DNA of 64,000 nt from Marinobacter salinus (GTDB lineage: Bacteria; Pseudomonadota; Gammaproteobacteria; Pseudomonadales; Oleiphilaceae): assembly GCF_001854125.1 (NCBI RefSeq), contig NZ_CP017715.1, forward strand, positions 496,001-560,000, in the 5' to 3' direction. The stretch's first letter is position 1. Each line of letters opens with the position of its first letter. Shown here piece after piece: positions 1 to 8,743 of the stretch. Made by a program: the position numbers and the translations under genes. Under the pieces are notes generated by a model, which saw only the letters and a list, made by a program, of their open reading frames with translations, searched no databases and was not told the DNA's origin.

Positions 1-314
1 AGGCCCTGCTCACTGCCGGATAAGGTTCGGTCCGCCCATTGCCCCAGCCACTGAATTCTTGGCCCTTGAGTCCGTTCCTGCCGGAGGACCCAGTTACTGA
101 AATTCACCCAGTAGCTATCCCGGGGCTCGGCCCAGTACTCATCCGGTTCAAAGGCATAAAAAGAGGGTGGAAGCTGATCCGGTGCCAGTACGTCAGCCAC
201 GGATCGCTCCTCAAACTCAAAGACCGGCTCGGCCCCCTGGGCGTTGATGGCGATGAGGCAGATAAAGAGGGTTGCCAGTCCGGCATTTGGGGTATTGCAG
301 GGACGGTTAGGCAA
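1..314 (-). CDS. Exported protein of unknown function (3' part beyond window)
   Basis: An open minus-strand frame runs without a stop from a TTG at 314 to the window edge (about 105 codons). Residues 12-25 form a hydrophobic stretch (GLATLFICLIAINA) followed by QGAEP, which looks like a Sec signal peptide with a cleavage site near residues 25-28. The rest is acidic and tryptophan-rich (SFYAFEPDEYWAEP, NWVLRQERTQG). I do not recognise a family. The TTG overlaps the last bases of coaE, which suggests translational coupling at the end of the pil/coaE operon; a CTG further in is another possible start. The codon pattern and signal peptide make it more convincing than the overlapping plus-strand frame. 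Confidence 0.6.
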   Translation of the reverse strand, partial: MPNRPCNTPNAGLATLFICLIAINAQGAEPVFEFEERSVADVLAPDQLPPSFYAFEPDEYWAEPRDSYWVNFSNWVLRQERTQGPRIQWLGQWADRTLSGSEQG

Positions 315-906
315 AGTCCACCAGGAACTTGTTGTGCAGTTCACGAACCTGACGCTCCACTTCCTCTGACGGCCGATTGTTGTCGATGACGATGTCCGCT
401 TTGGCAAGCCGCTGTGCCCTGGGCATCTGGGCAGCAATGATGCGTTCCACCTGTTCCCGGGAGTTGGTGTCTCTGCTCATGGTTCGCTCGAGCTGGGTGT
501 CGACAGGCACATCCACCACCAGAACCCGGTCAACCAACTCGTGCTGGTCGGTTTCCAGCAACAGAGGAGACACCAGTATCACATAAGGGTGGCGGTTATG
601 CTCCGGATTCAGCTGTCGGATCAGCTCTTCACGAATAACCGGATGCAGAAGCGCCTCAAGCCAGCTTCGTTCCTGTGGGTTTTCGAAAACAATCTGGCGA
701 AGTCGAGCCCGGTCAAGTGCGCCCTCTGCAGTCAGAATATCCTGACCGAAATGCCCGGCTATGTTGGCAAGCGCCGGTGTACCGGGTTCAACTACTTCCC
801 GGGCAACGTCGTCGGCATCCACCCAGTGCACCCCAAGATTACCGAACATGCGGGCCACTGTTGACTTGCCTGAGCCAATGCCGCCCGTCAAACCAACGAT
901 TGTCAT
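307..906 (-). CDS. coaE: Dephospho-CoA kinase
   Basis: This cytosolic enzyme phosphorylates the 3'-hydroxyl of dephospho-CoA with ATP, the last step of coenzyme A synthesis. The 199-residue length is usual for the family. The P-loop GGIGSGKST is at residues 8-16, followed by the family segment WVDADDVAREVVEPG and a lid region with DTNSREQVERIIAAQM. It is the last recognisable gene of a minus-strand run pilB-pilC-pilD-coaE, 3 bp after pilD. This neighbourhood is conserved in pseudomonads and relatives, although the CoA step has no known direct role in pilus assembly. Confidence 0.97.
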   Translation of the reverse strand: MTIVGLTGGIGSGKSTVARMFGNLGVHWVDADDVAREVVEPGTPALANIAGHFGQDILTAEGALDRARLRQIVFENPQERSWLEALLHPVIREELIRQLNPEHNRHPYVILVSPLLLETDQHELVDRVLVVDVPVDTQLERTMSRDTNSREQVERIIAAQMPRAQRLAKADIVIDNNRPSEEVERQVRELHNKFLVDFA

Positions 907-909
907 GAT

Positions 910-1785
910 TCAAACACCCAGAAAGCCAAACCAGAAACGCTGAATTTCAGGACCAAACCACAAGCACAGCAGGCCAGCTGCGGCCAGGTAGGGCCCGAAA
1001 GGAATTGGAACTTCACGGCCGTGCTTTTTGAAGATCATGAGACTGATGCCAACGATAGCGCCAACCACGGACGAAAGGAGAATCACCGCCGGCAAAAGCT
1101 GCCAGCCCAACCAGGCGCCCAGAGCTGCCAGCAACTTGAAGTCGCCGTGCCCCATGCCCTCCTTGCCGGTCACCAGTTTGAACAGCCAGTAGACAGACCA
1201 GAGGGAAAGATAGCCGGCAACGGCGCCCCAGAAGGCACTGGTGAAATCCGTCAACACGCCGAAATAGTTCAGCACCAGGCCCAGCCAGAGCAGGGGCAGG
1301 GTGATGTTGTCCGGCAGCAGTTGGGTGTCGAAATCAATAACTGTTAAAGCAACCAGCGACCAAACCAGCAGCAATGCCCAAAGCGCCGCTTCGGTGGGGC
1401 CCAGCAGCAGAACCGTGATAACGGAAAAGAGCGCCGTTACCGCTTCAATAATCGGGTACCGGGGCGAAATCCGGGTTTTGCAGGATGAGCATTTACCGCC
1501 AAGAACCAGGTAGCTGATTACAGGAATATTTTCCCAGGCCCGAATGCTGTGACCACAGGAAGGGCAGGTTGAAGCGGGTTTTGAAAGGGTAACGATGGCC
1601 TCCTGTTTCCGTTGTTGTTCCGGAAGCTCCAGAAACTCCTCACACTGGCAACGCCAGTCCTGGTGCATCATTTTTGGCAGGCGAAGGATGACGACGTTGA
1701 GGAAACTGCCGATGCAGAGAGAAACAAGAATTACGGAGAGGTACAGAAGCCAGGGCGTGGCCAGAAACACATCAAGAGTAGGCAT
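910..1785 (-). CDS. pilD: Type IV prepilin peptidase / N-methyltransferase PilD
   Basis: This inner-membrane bifunctional enzyme cleaves the leader of type IV prepilins and type II pseudopilins before Phe+1 and methylates the new N-terminus. It has 291 residues and about eight hydrophobic segments. The cytoplasmic zinc motif carries C74, C77, C99 and C102. The two aspartyl-protease sites are visible as IDFDTQLLPD (D151/D153) and GMGHGDFK (D215). Its expected substrates here are the two pilins at 5197 and 6024. The gspN-gspC-gspD genes at 59-62 kb imply a type II system that would share this peptidase. Confidence 0.97.
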   Translation of the reverse strand: MPTLDVFLATPWLLYLSVILVSLCIGSFLNVVILRLPKMMHQDWRCQCEEFLELPEQQRKQEAIVTLSKPASTCPSCGHSIRAWENIPVISYLVLGGKCSSCKTRISPRYPIIEAVTALFSVITVLLLGPTEAALWALLLVWSLVALTVIDFDTQLLPDNITLPLLWLGLVLNYFGVLTDFTSAFWGAVAGYLSLWSVYWLFKLVTGKEGMGHGDFKLLAALGAWLGWQLLPAVILLSSVVGAIVGISLMIFKKHGREVPIPFGPYLAAAGLLCLWFGPEIQRFWFGFLGV

Positions 1786-1861
1786 CAGAAATCCGGAAAA
1801 CAGGAATGTAAAGTAGAGCTGGAATCAGAAGGCAGCAGCCTTCTGATTCCGTTGCCAGTCG

Positions 1862-3082
1862 TTAGCCGACGACCTGACCCATCTGGAAGATTGGCAGGTA
1901 CATCGCGATGATCAAGCCACCGACCAGAACACCCAGAACCGCCATGATCATGGGTTCCATGAGGGCCGTGAGGTTGTCGACCATATCGTCAACAACCGCC
2001 TCATAGTGTTCCGCGACCTTCTCCAACATTTCATCCAGGTTGCCGGATTCTTCCCCGATGGCAGTGAGCTGAACTGCCATAACAGGGAAGACGTCTTGCT
2101 CGCGCATGGAGGCCTGCAATTGTGTGCCGCTGGAAACGTCGTTCTTGATGCGGTCAATGGCATCGCGGTATACGGCATTGCCGGTGGCGCCCGCAACAGA
2201 GTCGAGAGCGTCTACCAAAGGAACGCCTGCTGCGAAGGTCGTGGAGAGAACGCGACCGAACTTGGCAACAGCAGATTTGTCGAGAATTTCGCCGATTACA
2301 GGTAGTTTAAGAACGTATTTATCTACTATGTCCGAGAACTTTTGAGACCGTCTGACGGCTTCCTTGAAAAGAAAAATCGTTCCCACAATTCCAAGAAGAA
2401 CAACAAACCACCATGTCTGCATCCATTCTGAGAGATGTACAACCATTTGAGTGAATACTGGAAGTTCCGCGCCAAATCCTTGGAAAAGTTGCTCAAACTG
2501 AGGTACGACTTTCACCAGAAGAATGGCGGTTACGATGATTGCTACGACTACAACGGCAATTGGGTAGGTCATTGCTTTTTTGACTTTCTTCTTGAGCAAT
2601 TCAGTTTTTTCAAGATAAGTCGCTATACGATCGAGCATTTTTTCCAGTGCACCTGCCTTTTCACCCGAATCGACAAGGTTGCAATACAGATTGTCGAAGT
2701 GCTTCGGATGTTTTCTTAGAGCCCCGGCGAAGCTGGTGCCTGAAGAAATATCGTTCCGTATTGCCATTACAAGCTCTTGAAGCCCTTTGTTTTCTAAACC
2801 GTCCGCAACAATGTCAAAGCTCTGAACTAGCGGAACACCCGCTTTCATCATGGTGGCCAGCTGACGTGTCAGCATCGCAATGTCGAAGGGCGTAATTTTC
2901 TTGCTGCCCCCGAACAATGGCTTGGGCTTTTTCTTGACCTTATCGGGAATAATCCCCTGCTTGCGAAGCTGTGCTTTGACCAATGCCAGGTTTGAGCCTG
3001 TGAGCTCGCCCTTGGACTTATTGCCTTTCCGGTCCTTTCCTTCCCAAACGTACGATTCCAGCTTTTGCGCTTTCTCTGCCAT
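1862..3082 (-). CDS. pilC: Type IV pilus inner-membrane platform protein PilC
   Basis: PilC is the polytopic platform protein that couples the cytoplasmic ATPases to pilin polymerisation. At 406 residues it has the usual length. It carries two T2SSF domains, about residues 75-198 and 278-400, each with a GV-P-L-V/S start (MKAGVPLVQSFDIV and FAAGVPLVDALDSV). Membrane segments lie near residues 175-195, 220-240 and 375-400. The C-terminus has the typical PMIMAVLGVLVGGLIIAMYLP pattern. It begins 2 bp after the pilB stop and ends 76 bp before pilD, consistent with one operon. Confidence 0.97.
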   Translation of the reverse strand: MAEKAQKLESYVWEGKDRKGNKSKGELTGSNLALVKAQLRKQGIIPDKVKKKPKPLFGGSKKITPFDIAMLTRQLATMMKAGVPLVQSFDIVADGLENKGLQELVMAIRNDISSGTSFAGALRKHPKHFDNLYCNLVDSGEKAGALEKMLDRIATYLEKTELLKKKVKKAMTYPIAVVVVAIIVTAILLVKVVPQFEQLFQGFGAELPVFTQMVVHLSEWMQTWWFVVLLGIVGTIFLFKEAVRRSQKFSDIVDKYVLKLPVIGEILDKSAVAKFGRVLSTTFAAGVPLVDALDSVAGATGNAVYRDAIDRIKNDVSSGTQLQASMREQDVFPVMAVQLTAIGEESGNLDEMLEKVAEHYEAVVDDMVDNLTALMEPMIMAVLGVLVGGLIIAMYLPIFQMGQVVG

Positions 3083-3084
3083 GC

Positions 3085-4800
3085 TTAATCCTTCGTCACG
3101 CGGTTGGCTTCCTCAAGGCTCGTCACGCCCTCCATCACTTTTAACAGTGCTGCCTGACGCAAATTACGGAAGCCTTCTGCCTGAGCCTGCTTTGCAATTT
3201 TAATGGAACTGGCTTCTTCCATAATCATATTCGCCAGCTCGTCGGTAATCTTGACCACCTCGTAAATACCGACGCGGCCCTTATATCCTCCATTGCATTT
3301 ATCACAGCCCTTGGGGCGGAACAACGTGAACCCTGTATCAATTTGTTCCTGTGTGAACCCTTCCTCCAAAAGTACGTCTTTTGGAATCTCTGCCGGTTGT
3401 TTGCAGCTGCTGCACAGGCGCCGACCAAGTCGCTGGGCAATAATCAGGCTTACGGATGTAGCAATGTTGAACGAGGGAACGCCCATGTTCATCATCCGGG
3501 TAAGCGTCTCTGCAGCGCTGTTGGTGTGCAGGGTGGAAAGAACCAAGTGGCCTGTTTGGGCGGCCTTGATGGCAATGTTTGCGGTTTCAAGGTCCCGGAT
3601 CTCACCCACCATGATCACATCCGGGTCCTGGCGTAGGAATGCACGAAGCGCTTCGGCAAAGCCTAGTCCCACCCGCGTATTCACGTTTACCTGGTTGATA
3701 CCTTCCAGGTTTATTTCTGCAGGGTCTTCCGCCGTGGATATGTTGATACCTGGGGTATTGAGAATGTTCAAACCGGTATAGAGAGAAACGGTTTTACCGG
3801 AACCGGTGGGCCCCGTCACCAGAATCATGCCTTGTGGCTGTTCCAGGGCATCCATATACAATTTCTTCTGATCTTCCTCATAGCCCAGCACATCAATGCC
3901 CAGCTTGGCCTGACTTGGGTCCAATATCCGTAAAACGATTTTCTCACCCCACAGCGTGGGCAGGGTGTTGACCCGGAAATCGATGGCTTTGGTCTTGGAC
4001 AGTTTCATCTTGATCCGGCCGTCCTGGGGAACCCGGCGTTCGGAAATGTCCAGCTGCGCCATGATTTTTACACGAGCTGAGATTTTGGGAGCCAGCTTTA
4101 TGGAAGGGCGGGAAACCTCTTTCAGAATGCCGTCGGTGCGATAACGAACCCGGTAGACCTTTTCATAAGGCTCAAAGTGGACATCCGATGCGCCGCCGCG
4201 AATGGCATCTAGCAACATTTTATTCACGTATTTGACGATAGGTGCATCGTCAACTTCACTTGCCGATATGGCAGCATCGTCTTCCTGTTCGCCACCTTCC
4301 GTTTCTACACCTTCCAGATCCGCATCGTCCAGGTCCCCCATGGACGTATCCTGGGACTCAAGGTACTTATCGATAGCCTCCCGCAGCTTGGCGTCGTCGA
4401 CCAGAATGGCGTCGGTGCTCAGGCCTGTGTTGAACTTGATCTCGTCCAACGCCTGGATGTTGGTGGGGTCCGATACTGCAATGAACAGACGGTTGCCTCT
4501 TTTATATAGAGGAAGCGCGTTGTGCTTGCGAACCAGCTTTTCGTCCACCGCCTTCTCAGGCATCATCTCGGGCATAAATGATGATAAATCAAGCACTGAG
4601 ACGCCAAACTCCATAGCTGCAGAAAACGCCAGCTTGGAGCTGTTTGCCAGATTGTTCTGGGTAAGATAAGTGATCAGGGGAATTCGGTTCTGGGAGGCTT
4701 GAAGGAAAGCATCCTTGGCGGTTGCTTCGTCCAGAAGTCCGTCATCCACAAAGCGCCGTGCCAGGCCTGTGAGCGTGATATTGCTTTTATTGGTAGACAT
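3085..4800 (-). CDS. pilB: Type IV pilus extension ATPase PilB
   Basis: PilB is the hexameric cytoplasmic ATPase that powers pilus extension. The 571-residue protein has an N-terminal MshEN/GspE-N domain (to about residue 150), a short acidic linker (about 155-185) and a C-terminal ATPase. Walker A GPTGSGKT is at residues 330-337, with the Asp box and Walker B region further on (RAFLRQDPDVIMVGEIRD) and a His box in GHLVLSTLHTN. A four-cysteine zinc motif (CSSC ... CDKC) is near residues 460-500. It is the first gene of the minus-strand pil operon and faces pilA across a 396-bp intergenic region. Confidence 0.97.
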   Translation of the reverse strand: MSTNKSNITLTGLARRFVDDGLLDEATAKDAFLQASQNRIPLITYLTQNNLANSSKLAFSAAMEFGVSVLDLSSFMPEMMPEKAVDEKLVRKHNALPLYKRGNRLFIAVSDPTNIQALDEIKFNTGLSTDAILVDDAKLREAIDKYLESQDTSMGDLDDADLEGVETEGGEQEDDAAISASEVDDAPIVKYVNKMLLDAIRGGASDVHFEPYEKVYRVRYRTDGILKEVSRPSIKLAPKISARVKIMAQLDISERRVPQDGRIKMKLSKTKAIDFRVNTLPTLWGEKIVLRILDPSQAKLGIDVLGYEEDQKKLYMDALEQPQGMILVTGPTGSGKTVSLYTGLNILNTPGINISTAEDPAEINLEGINQVNVNTRVGLGFAEALRAFLRQDPDVIMVGEIRDLETANIAIKAAQTGHLVLSTLHTNSAAETLTRMMNMGVPSFNIATSVSLIIAQRLGRRLCSSCKQPAEIPKDVLLEEGFTQEQIDTGFTLFRPKGCDKCNGGYKGRVGIYEVVKITDELANMIMEEASSIKIAKQAQAEGFRNLRQAALLKVMEGVTSLEEANRVTKD

Positions 4801-5077
4801 AATTTAAATAAGAAACGCAGCCTAAGTTGCTGAAACCGGTGTTTTGTCAATTGCAGTGAGTTTAGATGGCTGGCCAGAGTTTGGAAAGGTGTCTTGCGCA
4901 GAAGTATACGATTAGGCAGGTCGATTTAAAGGCGAGTCCTTGGAAGCAAAGATTGTGACAAAATTCGTCACCCATTGACGCAAGAGGGCATAAGCATGGT
5001 TAATTAACCTGTTGTGACGCCGCTATTTTAATTATTTATATTACTGAAAAATAAGATAAAAATATGTTTTTTTTCGG
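4801..5077. promoter_or_regulatory. Divergent pilB/pilA control region
   Basis: About 280 bp with no convincing gene. It must hold the minus-strand pilB promoter and, for pilA, the upstream activator sites that sigma-54 promoters require. An inverted repeat GTGAC-N7-GTCAC is at 4955-4971, and a second GTCAATTG element is near 4847. By analogy with Pseudomonas pilA these could be PilR sites, but that is an inference. The repeat spacing does not fit CRP/Vfr. Confidence 0.35.
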
Positions 5078-5094
5078 TTGGCATGGGCTGTGCA
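5078..5094 (+). promoter_or_regulatory. Sigma-54 promoter of pilA
   Basis: TTGGCATGGGCTGTGCA matches the RpoN pattern TTGGCAC-N5-TTGCA. The invariant GG (5080-5081) and GC (5092-5093) are separated by exactly 10 bases. Transcription would start near 5105, giving a leader of about 90 nt before the pilA start at 5197. Pseudomonas pilA is known to use RpoN with PilS/PilR. Confidence 0.8.
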
Positions 5095-5196
5095 TTGGGG
5101 TCTTCAGGCTCAAAATGCTGGCTGCGGGGCGAAGCTCCACCTGGCCTTGGTCCGGGCCGAAACAAAGATGATCAACGACAAATGCAGAGGTCGAAA

Positions 5197-5697
5197 ATGA
5201 AGAATGTAAAAATCAACCACGCACAGAAGGGTTTCACCCTCATTGAATTGATGATCGTTGTTGCGATCATCGGTATTTTGGCGGCAATCGCCATTCCGCA
5301 GTACCAAGACTATATTGCGCGGACTCAGGTTAACCGCGCCTATGGAGAGGTGTCTTCTCTTAAAACGGCAGTGGAAGAGCATCTTTCTCGTGGTAAGTTT
5401 ACAGACAGTGCTACCGGGCCGATGACGGCTGCTACTCTTGGTCGTACTGCATCGAATATCACTGAAGATGGTGCAGGTGCAGACACTTTTGCGCCGACTT
5501 TTACCGCTGCAAATGGTGGGGTGGGAACTCTGGTGGTTATTCTTGGTGGGGACGCCAGCGCGCCCGTAGCTAACACGACAATTACGCTCAGCCGGGCTGC
5601 TGACGGAGTTTGGACTTGCGACCTTACTACTGTGCCGGCTGCATTTAAGAACTCTTATGTTCCGTCCAGTTGTACGCTGGCAGGTGCTGCAGTTTAA
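5197..5697 (+). CDS. pilA: Major type IVa pilin PilA
   Basis: This is the structural subunit of the type IV pilus. The 166-residue prepilin has a 12-residue leader ([12 protein letters not shown]) cleaved by PilD before Phe, then the class IVa helix [20 protein letters not shown] with the conserved Glu+5. The C-terminus carries the disulfide loop of two cysteines (TCDLTTVP ... VPSSC). The ATG at 5197 is preferred over an upstream in-frame ATG at 5083 because the latter lies inside the promoter and because AGAGG (5186-5190) precedes 5197. The leader is longer than the usual 6-7 residues. Confidence 0.95.
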   Translation: MKNVKINHAQKGFTLIELMIVVAIIGILAAIAIPQYQDYIARTQVNRAYGEVSSLKTAVEEHLSRGKFTDSATGPMTAATLGRTASNITEDGAGADTFAPTFTAANGGVGTLVVILGGDASAPVANTTITLSRAADGVWTCDLTTVPAAFKNSYVPSSCTLAGAAV

Positions 5698-5727
5698 GTA
5701 TAGGCACACCAGATTGTTAGGATGATT

Positions 5728-5755
5728 AAAAAACCCCGAGGAATCGGGGTTTTTT
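5728..5755 (+). terminator. Rho-independent terminator after pilA
   Basis: A 6-bp GC stem (CCCCGA 5734-5739, TCGGGG 5744-5749) with a GGAA tetraloop is flanked by an A-run and a T-run, so the stem can extend through A-T pairs. It separates the first pilin from the second, which therefore needs its own promoter. Confidence 0.9.
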
Positions 5756-5971
5756 AATTTTTTAGCGAAAGAATGCGTGCGCATGGTTCTGCTGATAATC
5801 CCCTTTTCTTCATGATTTTTGGTAGGCAACGCTAGATCATATCTAATGAGCTGCTAGCTAGAGGGGCGGCTTAACTGTCCTGCGGTCATGGAGGTGCCTG
5901 CCGGGTCTTAAGAGCTTATGTCGTCGGATGAAAATATAGAATCACGAATAACCCCCTCAAATGAGTTTAAG

Positions 5972-5988
5972 TTGGTCTTCTATTTGCT
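5972..5988 (+). promoter_or_regulatory. Sigma-54 promoter of second pilin gene
   Basis: TTGGTCTTCTATTTGCT has the RpoN -24 TTGG and -12 TTGCT elements with the strict 10-base gap between GG (5974-5975) and GC (5986-5987). The predicted start is near 6000, only about 24 nt before the ATG at 6024. The preceding 215 bp (5756-5971) contain no gene I can support and may hold activator sites. Confidence 0.75.
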
Positions 5989-6023
5989 TTTAGTAAAGTG
6001 AACTTGCTAACGGAAATAGTAGT

Positions 6024-6467
6024 ATGGTTTCTACAAATCGAGGCTTTACCCTAATCGAGTTGATGATTGTTGTGGCGATCATAGCCATATTGGCTGCGGT
6101 CGCCATACCTTCTTATCAGGGCTACGTTATAAAAAGCCAACTAAATCGAGCTGTTGGCGAATTATCAGTATACAGAGCCTCAGTTGAAGAGCGCATTTTT
6201 AGTTCCGCATCTGTCACTAATGCTGATGTTGGATACGTACCCTCAAGCCTCACCACCGTCAACCCTGGTAACGATATTGCCAATATTAATGCTGACGGAT
6301 CTGGTCACCTTCAGGTGACCTTGGGCGGCAATGCTCATCCGAACTTGGTTGGTGTTTTGGTTCGCTTTGAGCGTACGGTAGACGGAGCTTGGAGCTGTGT
6401 GATTGATAAGTCCGCTGTCAGCGCAAGTTGGAAGATGGAATACTTGCCTTTGGGCTGCCAAGTTTAG
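6024..6467 (+). CDS. Second type IVa pilin (PilA paralogue)
   Basis: A 147-residue prepilin with a standard 7-residue leader MVSTNRG and the class IVa N-terminal helix [20 protein letters not shown]. The C-terminal disulfide loop is present (WSCVIDKS ... LPLGC). The head resembles that of PilA at 5197 (shared QLNRA/QVNRA-GE-S segment, DGAWSC/DGVWTC), so the pair looks like a tandem duplication that has diverged. It may be an alternative major pilin; a minor role is also possible. Only a weak GGAAA at 6012-6016 precedes the start. Confidence 0.92.
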   Translation: MVSTNRGFTLIELMIVVAIIAILAAVAIPSYQGYVIKSQLNRAVGELSVYRASVEERIFSSASVTNADVGYVPSSLTTVNPGNDIANINADGSGHLQVTLGGNAHPNLVGVLVRFERTVDGAWSCVIDKSAVSASWKMEYLPLGCQV

Positions 6468-6523
6468 TGCGCTGACCAGAGTTTGGCGTTTCGGGCTCTA
6501 TCTAAAGTGAGGAAGTTTGCAGG

Positions 6524-7885
6524 TCAAACCTCCACCTCCTCAAACAACTCCGGCACTTCAGCATCCCAGCCAAACTTCTCACAAATCCGCTTACGCATAA
6601 CGTCACTGGCCAGCATCTCCCCATGGGTGACGTACACTTTCTCCGGCTTAAGTGAGCCCTGCTCCAGCCACTCCAGAATCTCCTTGTAATCCCCATGGGC
6701 GGACAACGAGTCCAGATTAAAAACATCTGCCCTCACTGGCCAGTACTCCCCATGAATTTTCACTGACTCTACGCCATTAACCAGCGCATCCCCCCTGGTA
6801 CCCGGCGCCTGGAAACCCGCAAACACAATGCTGTTGCGCTCATTTGGCAGCAGAGTTTTCAGGTGGTGCAGTACCCGCCCGCCGCTAGCCATGCCGCTGG
6901 CGGAAATTATTACGCAGGGGTAGCGCACTGCGTCCAGCTCAATGGATTCCTCAACCTTGCGAACAAACGTTGTGCTGTTATCAATCAGCTCACACTGGGC
7001 GGCAGTGAGTTTGTGCTCTTTGTGGTGCTTGCAGAAGATCTCCGTGGCCTTGATGGCCATGGGGCTGTTCAGGAACACCGGCAATTTCGGGATGCGCCCT
7101 TCCCGCATGATTTTGTGTATCGCATAAAGCAGCATCTGGGACCGGCCGACAGCAAAGGCGGGGATCAGCACAATGCCGCCGCGGCCAGCGGTGCGGGTAA
7201 TAATCTCGGCCAGCTCGGTTTCCGGGTCCGTCTCTGCGTGCGCCCGGTCGCCATAGGTGGACTCGCACACCAGAACATCGGCTTTCTGGATGGGTTCCGG
7301 CGGCCGCATGATTATGTCGTTCTGCCGGCCTACATCGCCACTGAAGACGACAGTGCGGTCAGTTTCCTTGTGATGGACATGCACACAGGAGGAGCCAAGG
7401 ATGTGTCCGGCCGGTGTGAAGGTGACTTCCATGCCTTTCACCGGCTCAAAGCTTTCATGGTAGTGAAGCGATTCGAAATGTTTCAGCGCCTCCCACGCGT
7501 CCTTTTCCGTAAAAAGAGGTTCGGGTTTCTCGTGTTTTGAGAACTTTTTCCGGAAGGCATACTTCGCATCCTCCTCCTGCAGGAAGCCCGCGTCCGGCAG
7601 AAGAACCTTGCACAGCTCATGGGTGGCTTTGGTGCAGTAGATCTTGCCCTTGAAGCCGTTTTTGACCAATGCGGGCAGGTAACCCGAGTGGTCAATGTGG
7701 CCGTGGGTCAGCACGACAGCATTGATGGTAGAGGGCTCCACAGGAAACTGCGCCCAGTTGCGCCGGCGTAGGGTCTTGACGCCCTGGTACATGCCACAGT
7801 CCACGAGCATTCTATGTTTGTCATCTGAAAGCAGATAACGAGAGCCTGTGACCGTTCCTGTGCCACCGAGGAAGCGAAGTTTCAT
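6524..7885 (-). CDS. Beta-CASP metallo-beta-lactamase fold hydrolase (probable RNA-processing type)
   Basis: A 453-residue MBL/beta-CASP protein of the CPSF-73/YSH1-like group, known or predicted as metal-dependent RNases. The zinc motif HGHIDHSGYLP, the later GHILGSSC and SGDVGR, the beta-CASP segment SASGMASGGRVLHHL, and the C-terminal SAHGDY and THGE motifs are all present, so the active site looks intact. An in-frame ATG 48 bp upstream exists, but the start at 7885 follows AAGGAC at good spacing and begins with MKLRFLGGTGTVTGS as in relatives. It converges on the second pilin and diverges from cysQ. A paralogue lies at 34552. Confidence 0.88.
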   Translation of the reverse strand: MKLRFLGGTGTVTGSRYLLSDDKHRMLVDCGMYQGVKTLRRRNWAQFPVEPSTINAVVLTHGHIDHSGYLPALVKNGFKGKIYCTKATHELCKVLLPDAGFLQEEDAKYAFRKKFSKHEKPEPLFTEKDAWEALKHFESLHYHESFEPVKGMEVTFTPAGHILGSSCVHVHHKETDRTVVFSGDVGRQNDIIMRPPEPIQKADVLVCESTYGDRAHAETDPETELAEIITRTAGRGGIVLIPAFAVGRSQMLLYAIHKIMREGRIPKLPVFLNSPMAIKATEIFCKHHKEHKLTAAQCELIDNSTTFVRKVEESIELDAVRYPCVIISASGMASGGRVLHHLKTLLPNERNSIVFAGFQAPGTRGDALVNGVESVKIHGEYWPVRADVFNLDSLSAHGDYKEILEWLEQGSLKPEKVYVTHGEMLASDVMRKRICEKFGWDAEVPELFEEVEV

Positions 7886-7975
7886 AGATGCGTCCTTCTG
7901 AATCTTTGTTTCGGGAGTGTTACTATGTCCCATCTTAGCTCATAACGAATTGACCTGAAGCAGGAAGCGAACCGC

Positions 7976-8743
7976 ATGCATTACAGCTCCATCCTTCCGG
8001 ATGTTATCAAGGTGGCTGATGAGGCCAGTGAAAAGGTTCTTCACATCTACCAGTCGGACTTCAAGGTCAACTATAAAGAAGACCAGTCTCCGGTCACCGC
8101 TGCGGACATGGCCAGTCACGATATTATCCTGAGAGGCCTGCGCAGCATCGCCCGGGATATTCCCGTCCTTTCCGAGGAAGGCAAAGACATTCCCTGGGAG
8201 GAGCGCAAGCATTGGCGGCGGTTCTGGCTGGTGGATCCGGTAGACGGAACCCGCGAGTTCACCCAGAGAAATGGCGAATTTACGGTCAATATTGCCATGA
8301 TTGAAGACGGTGAGCCGGTTATGGGCGTGGTGATTGCGCCGGCGTTGAAAGAAGCTTTTTGGGGTGTTGTGGGTGAGGGCGCTCACAAGCGCGATCGTAC
8401 TGGAAAAATTCATCGCATTCAGGTGGCTGAACCGAAAGCGTCGAAGCGGGTATTGGCGAGCAAGAGCCATCTCAATGACGAAACCAGGGCCTTTATCGAA
8501 ACGCTTGGCGAGCACGAGTTGTTGCAGGCTGGCAGTTCCCTGAAATTCTGCCGCATCGCCGAAGGCCATGCCGATATATACCCGCGCCTTGGGCCAACCA
8601 GTGAATGGGATACCGCAGCCGCTCAAGCCGTATTGACAGCGGCCGGCGGCAAGGTTGAAACCCTGGAGGGCAAGCCACTTCGGTATGGCAAGGAAAATGT
8701 CCTGAACCCTCACTTTATAGCAGCGGGTAACTGGTACGTATGA
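7976..8743 (+). CDS. cysQ: 3'(2'),5'-bisphosphate nucleotidase CysQ
   Basis: This inositol-monophosphatase-fold enzyme hydrolyses 3'-phosphoadenosine 5'-phosphate to AMP, which recycles the by-product of sulfate assimilation and sulfotransfer. At 255 residues it is the usual length. Metal ligands are visible as SEEGK (about residue 68), DPVDGTREF (87-95) and SEWDTAAAQAVL near 210. GGAAG precedes the ATG. Its stop overlaps the next gene by 4 bp (ATGA), so the two are translationally coupled. Confidence 0.93.
   Translation: MHYSSILPDVIKVADEASEKVLHIYQSDFKVNYKEDQSPVTAADMASHDIILRGLRSIARDIPVLSEEGKDIPWEERKHWRRFWLVDPVDGTREFTQRNGEFTVNIAMIEDGEPVMGVVIAPALKEAFWGVVGEGAHKRDRTGKIHRIQVAEPKASKRVLASKSHLNDETRAFIETLGEHELLQAGSSLKFCRIAEGHADIYPRLGPTSEWDTAAAQAVLTAAGGKVETLEGKPLRYGKENVLNPHFIAAGNWYV

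Noticed and set aside
39..389. Plus-strand open frame across the start of the window and the end of coaE
   Set aside because: Its sequence is low in recognisable structure and overlaps coaE antisense; the minus-strand frame with a signal peptide explains the region better.
4954..4971. Possible CRP/Vfr site upstream of pilA (TGTGA...TCAC)
   Set aside because: The half-sites are 9 bases apart instead of 6. Kept only as a generic inverted repeat.
5110..5829. 239-codon minus-strand frame over pilA
   Set aside because: It is antisense to pilA and its terminator, with no recognisable domain.
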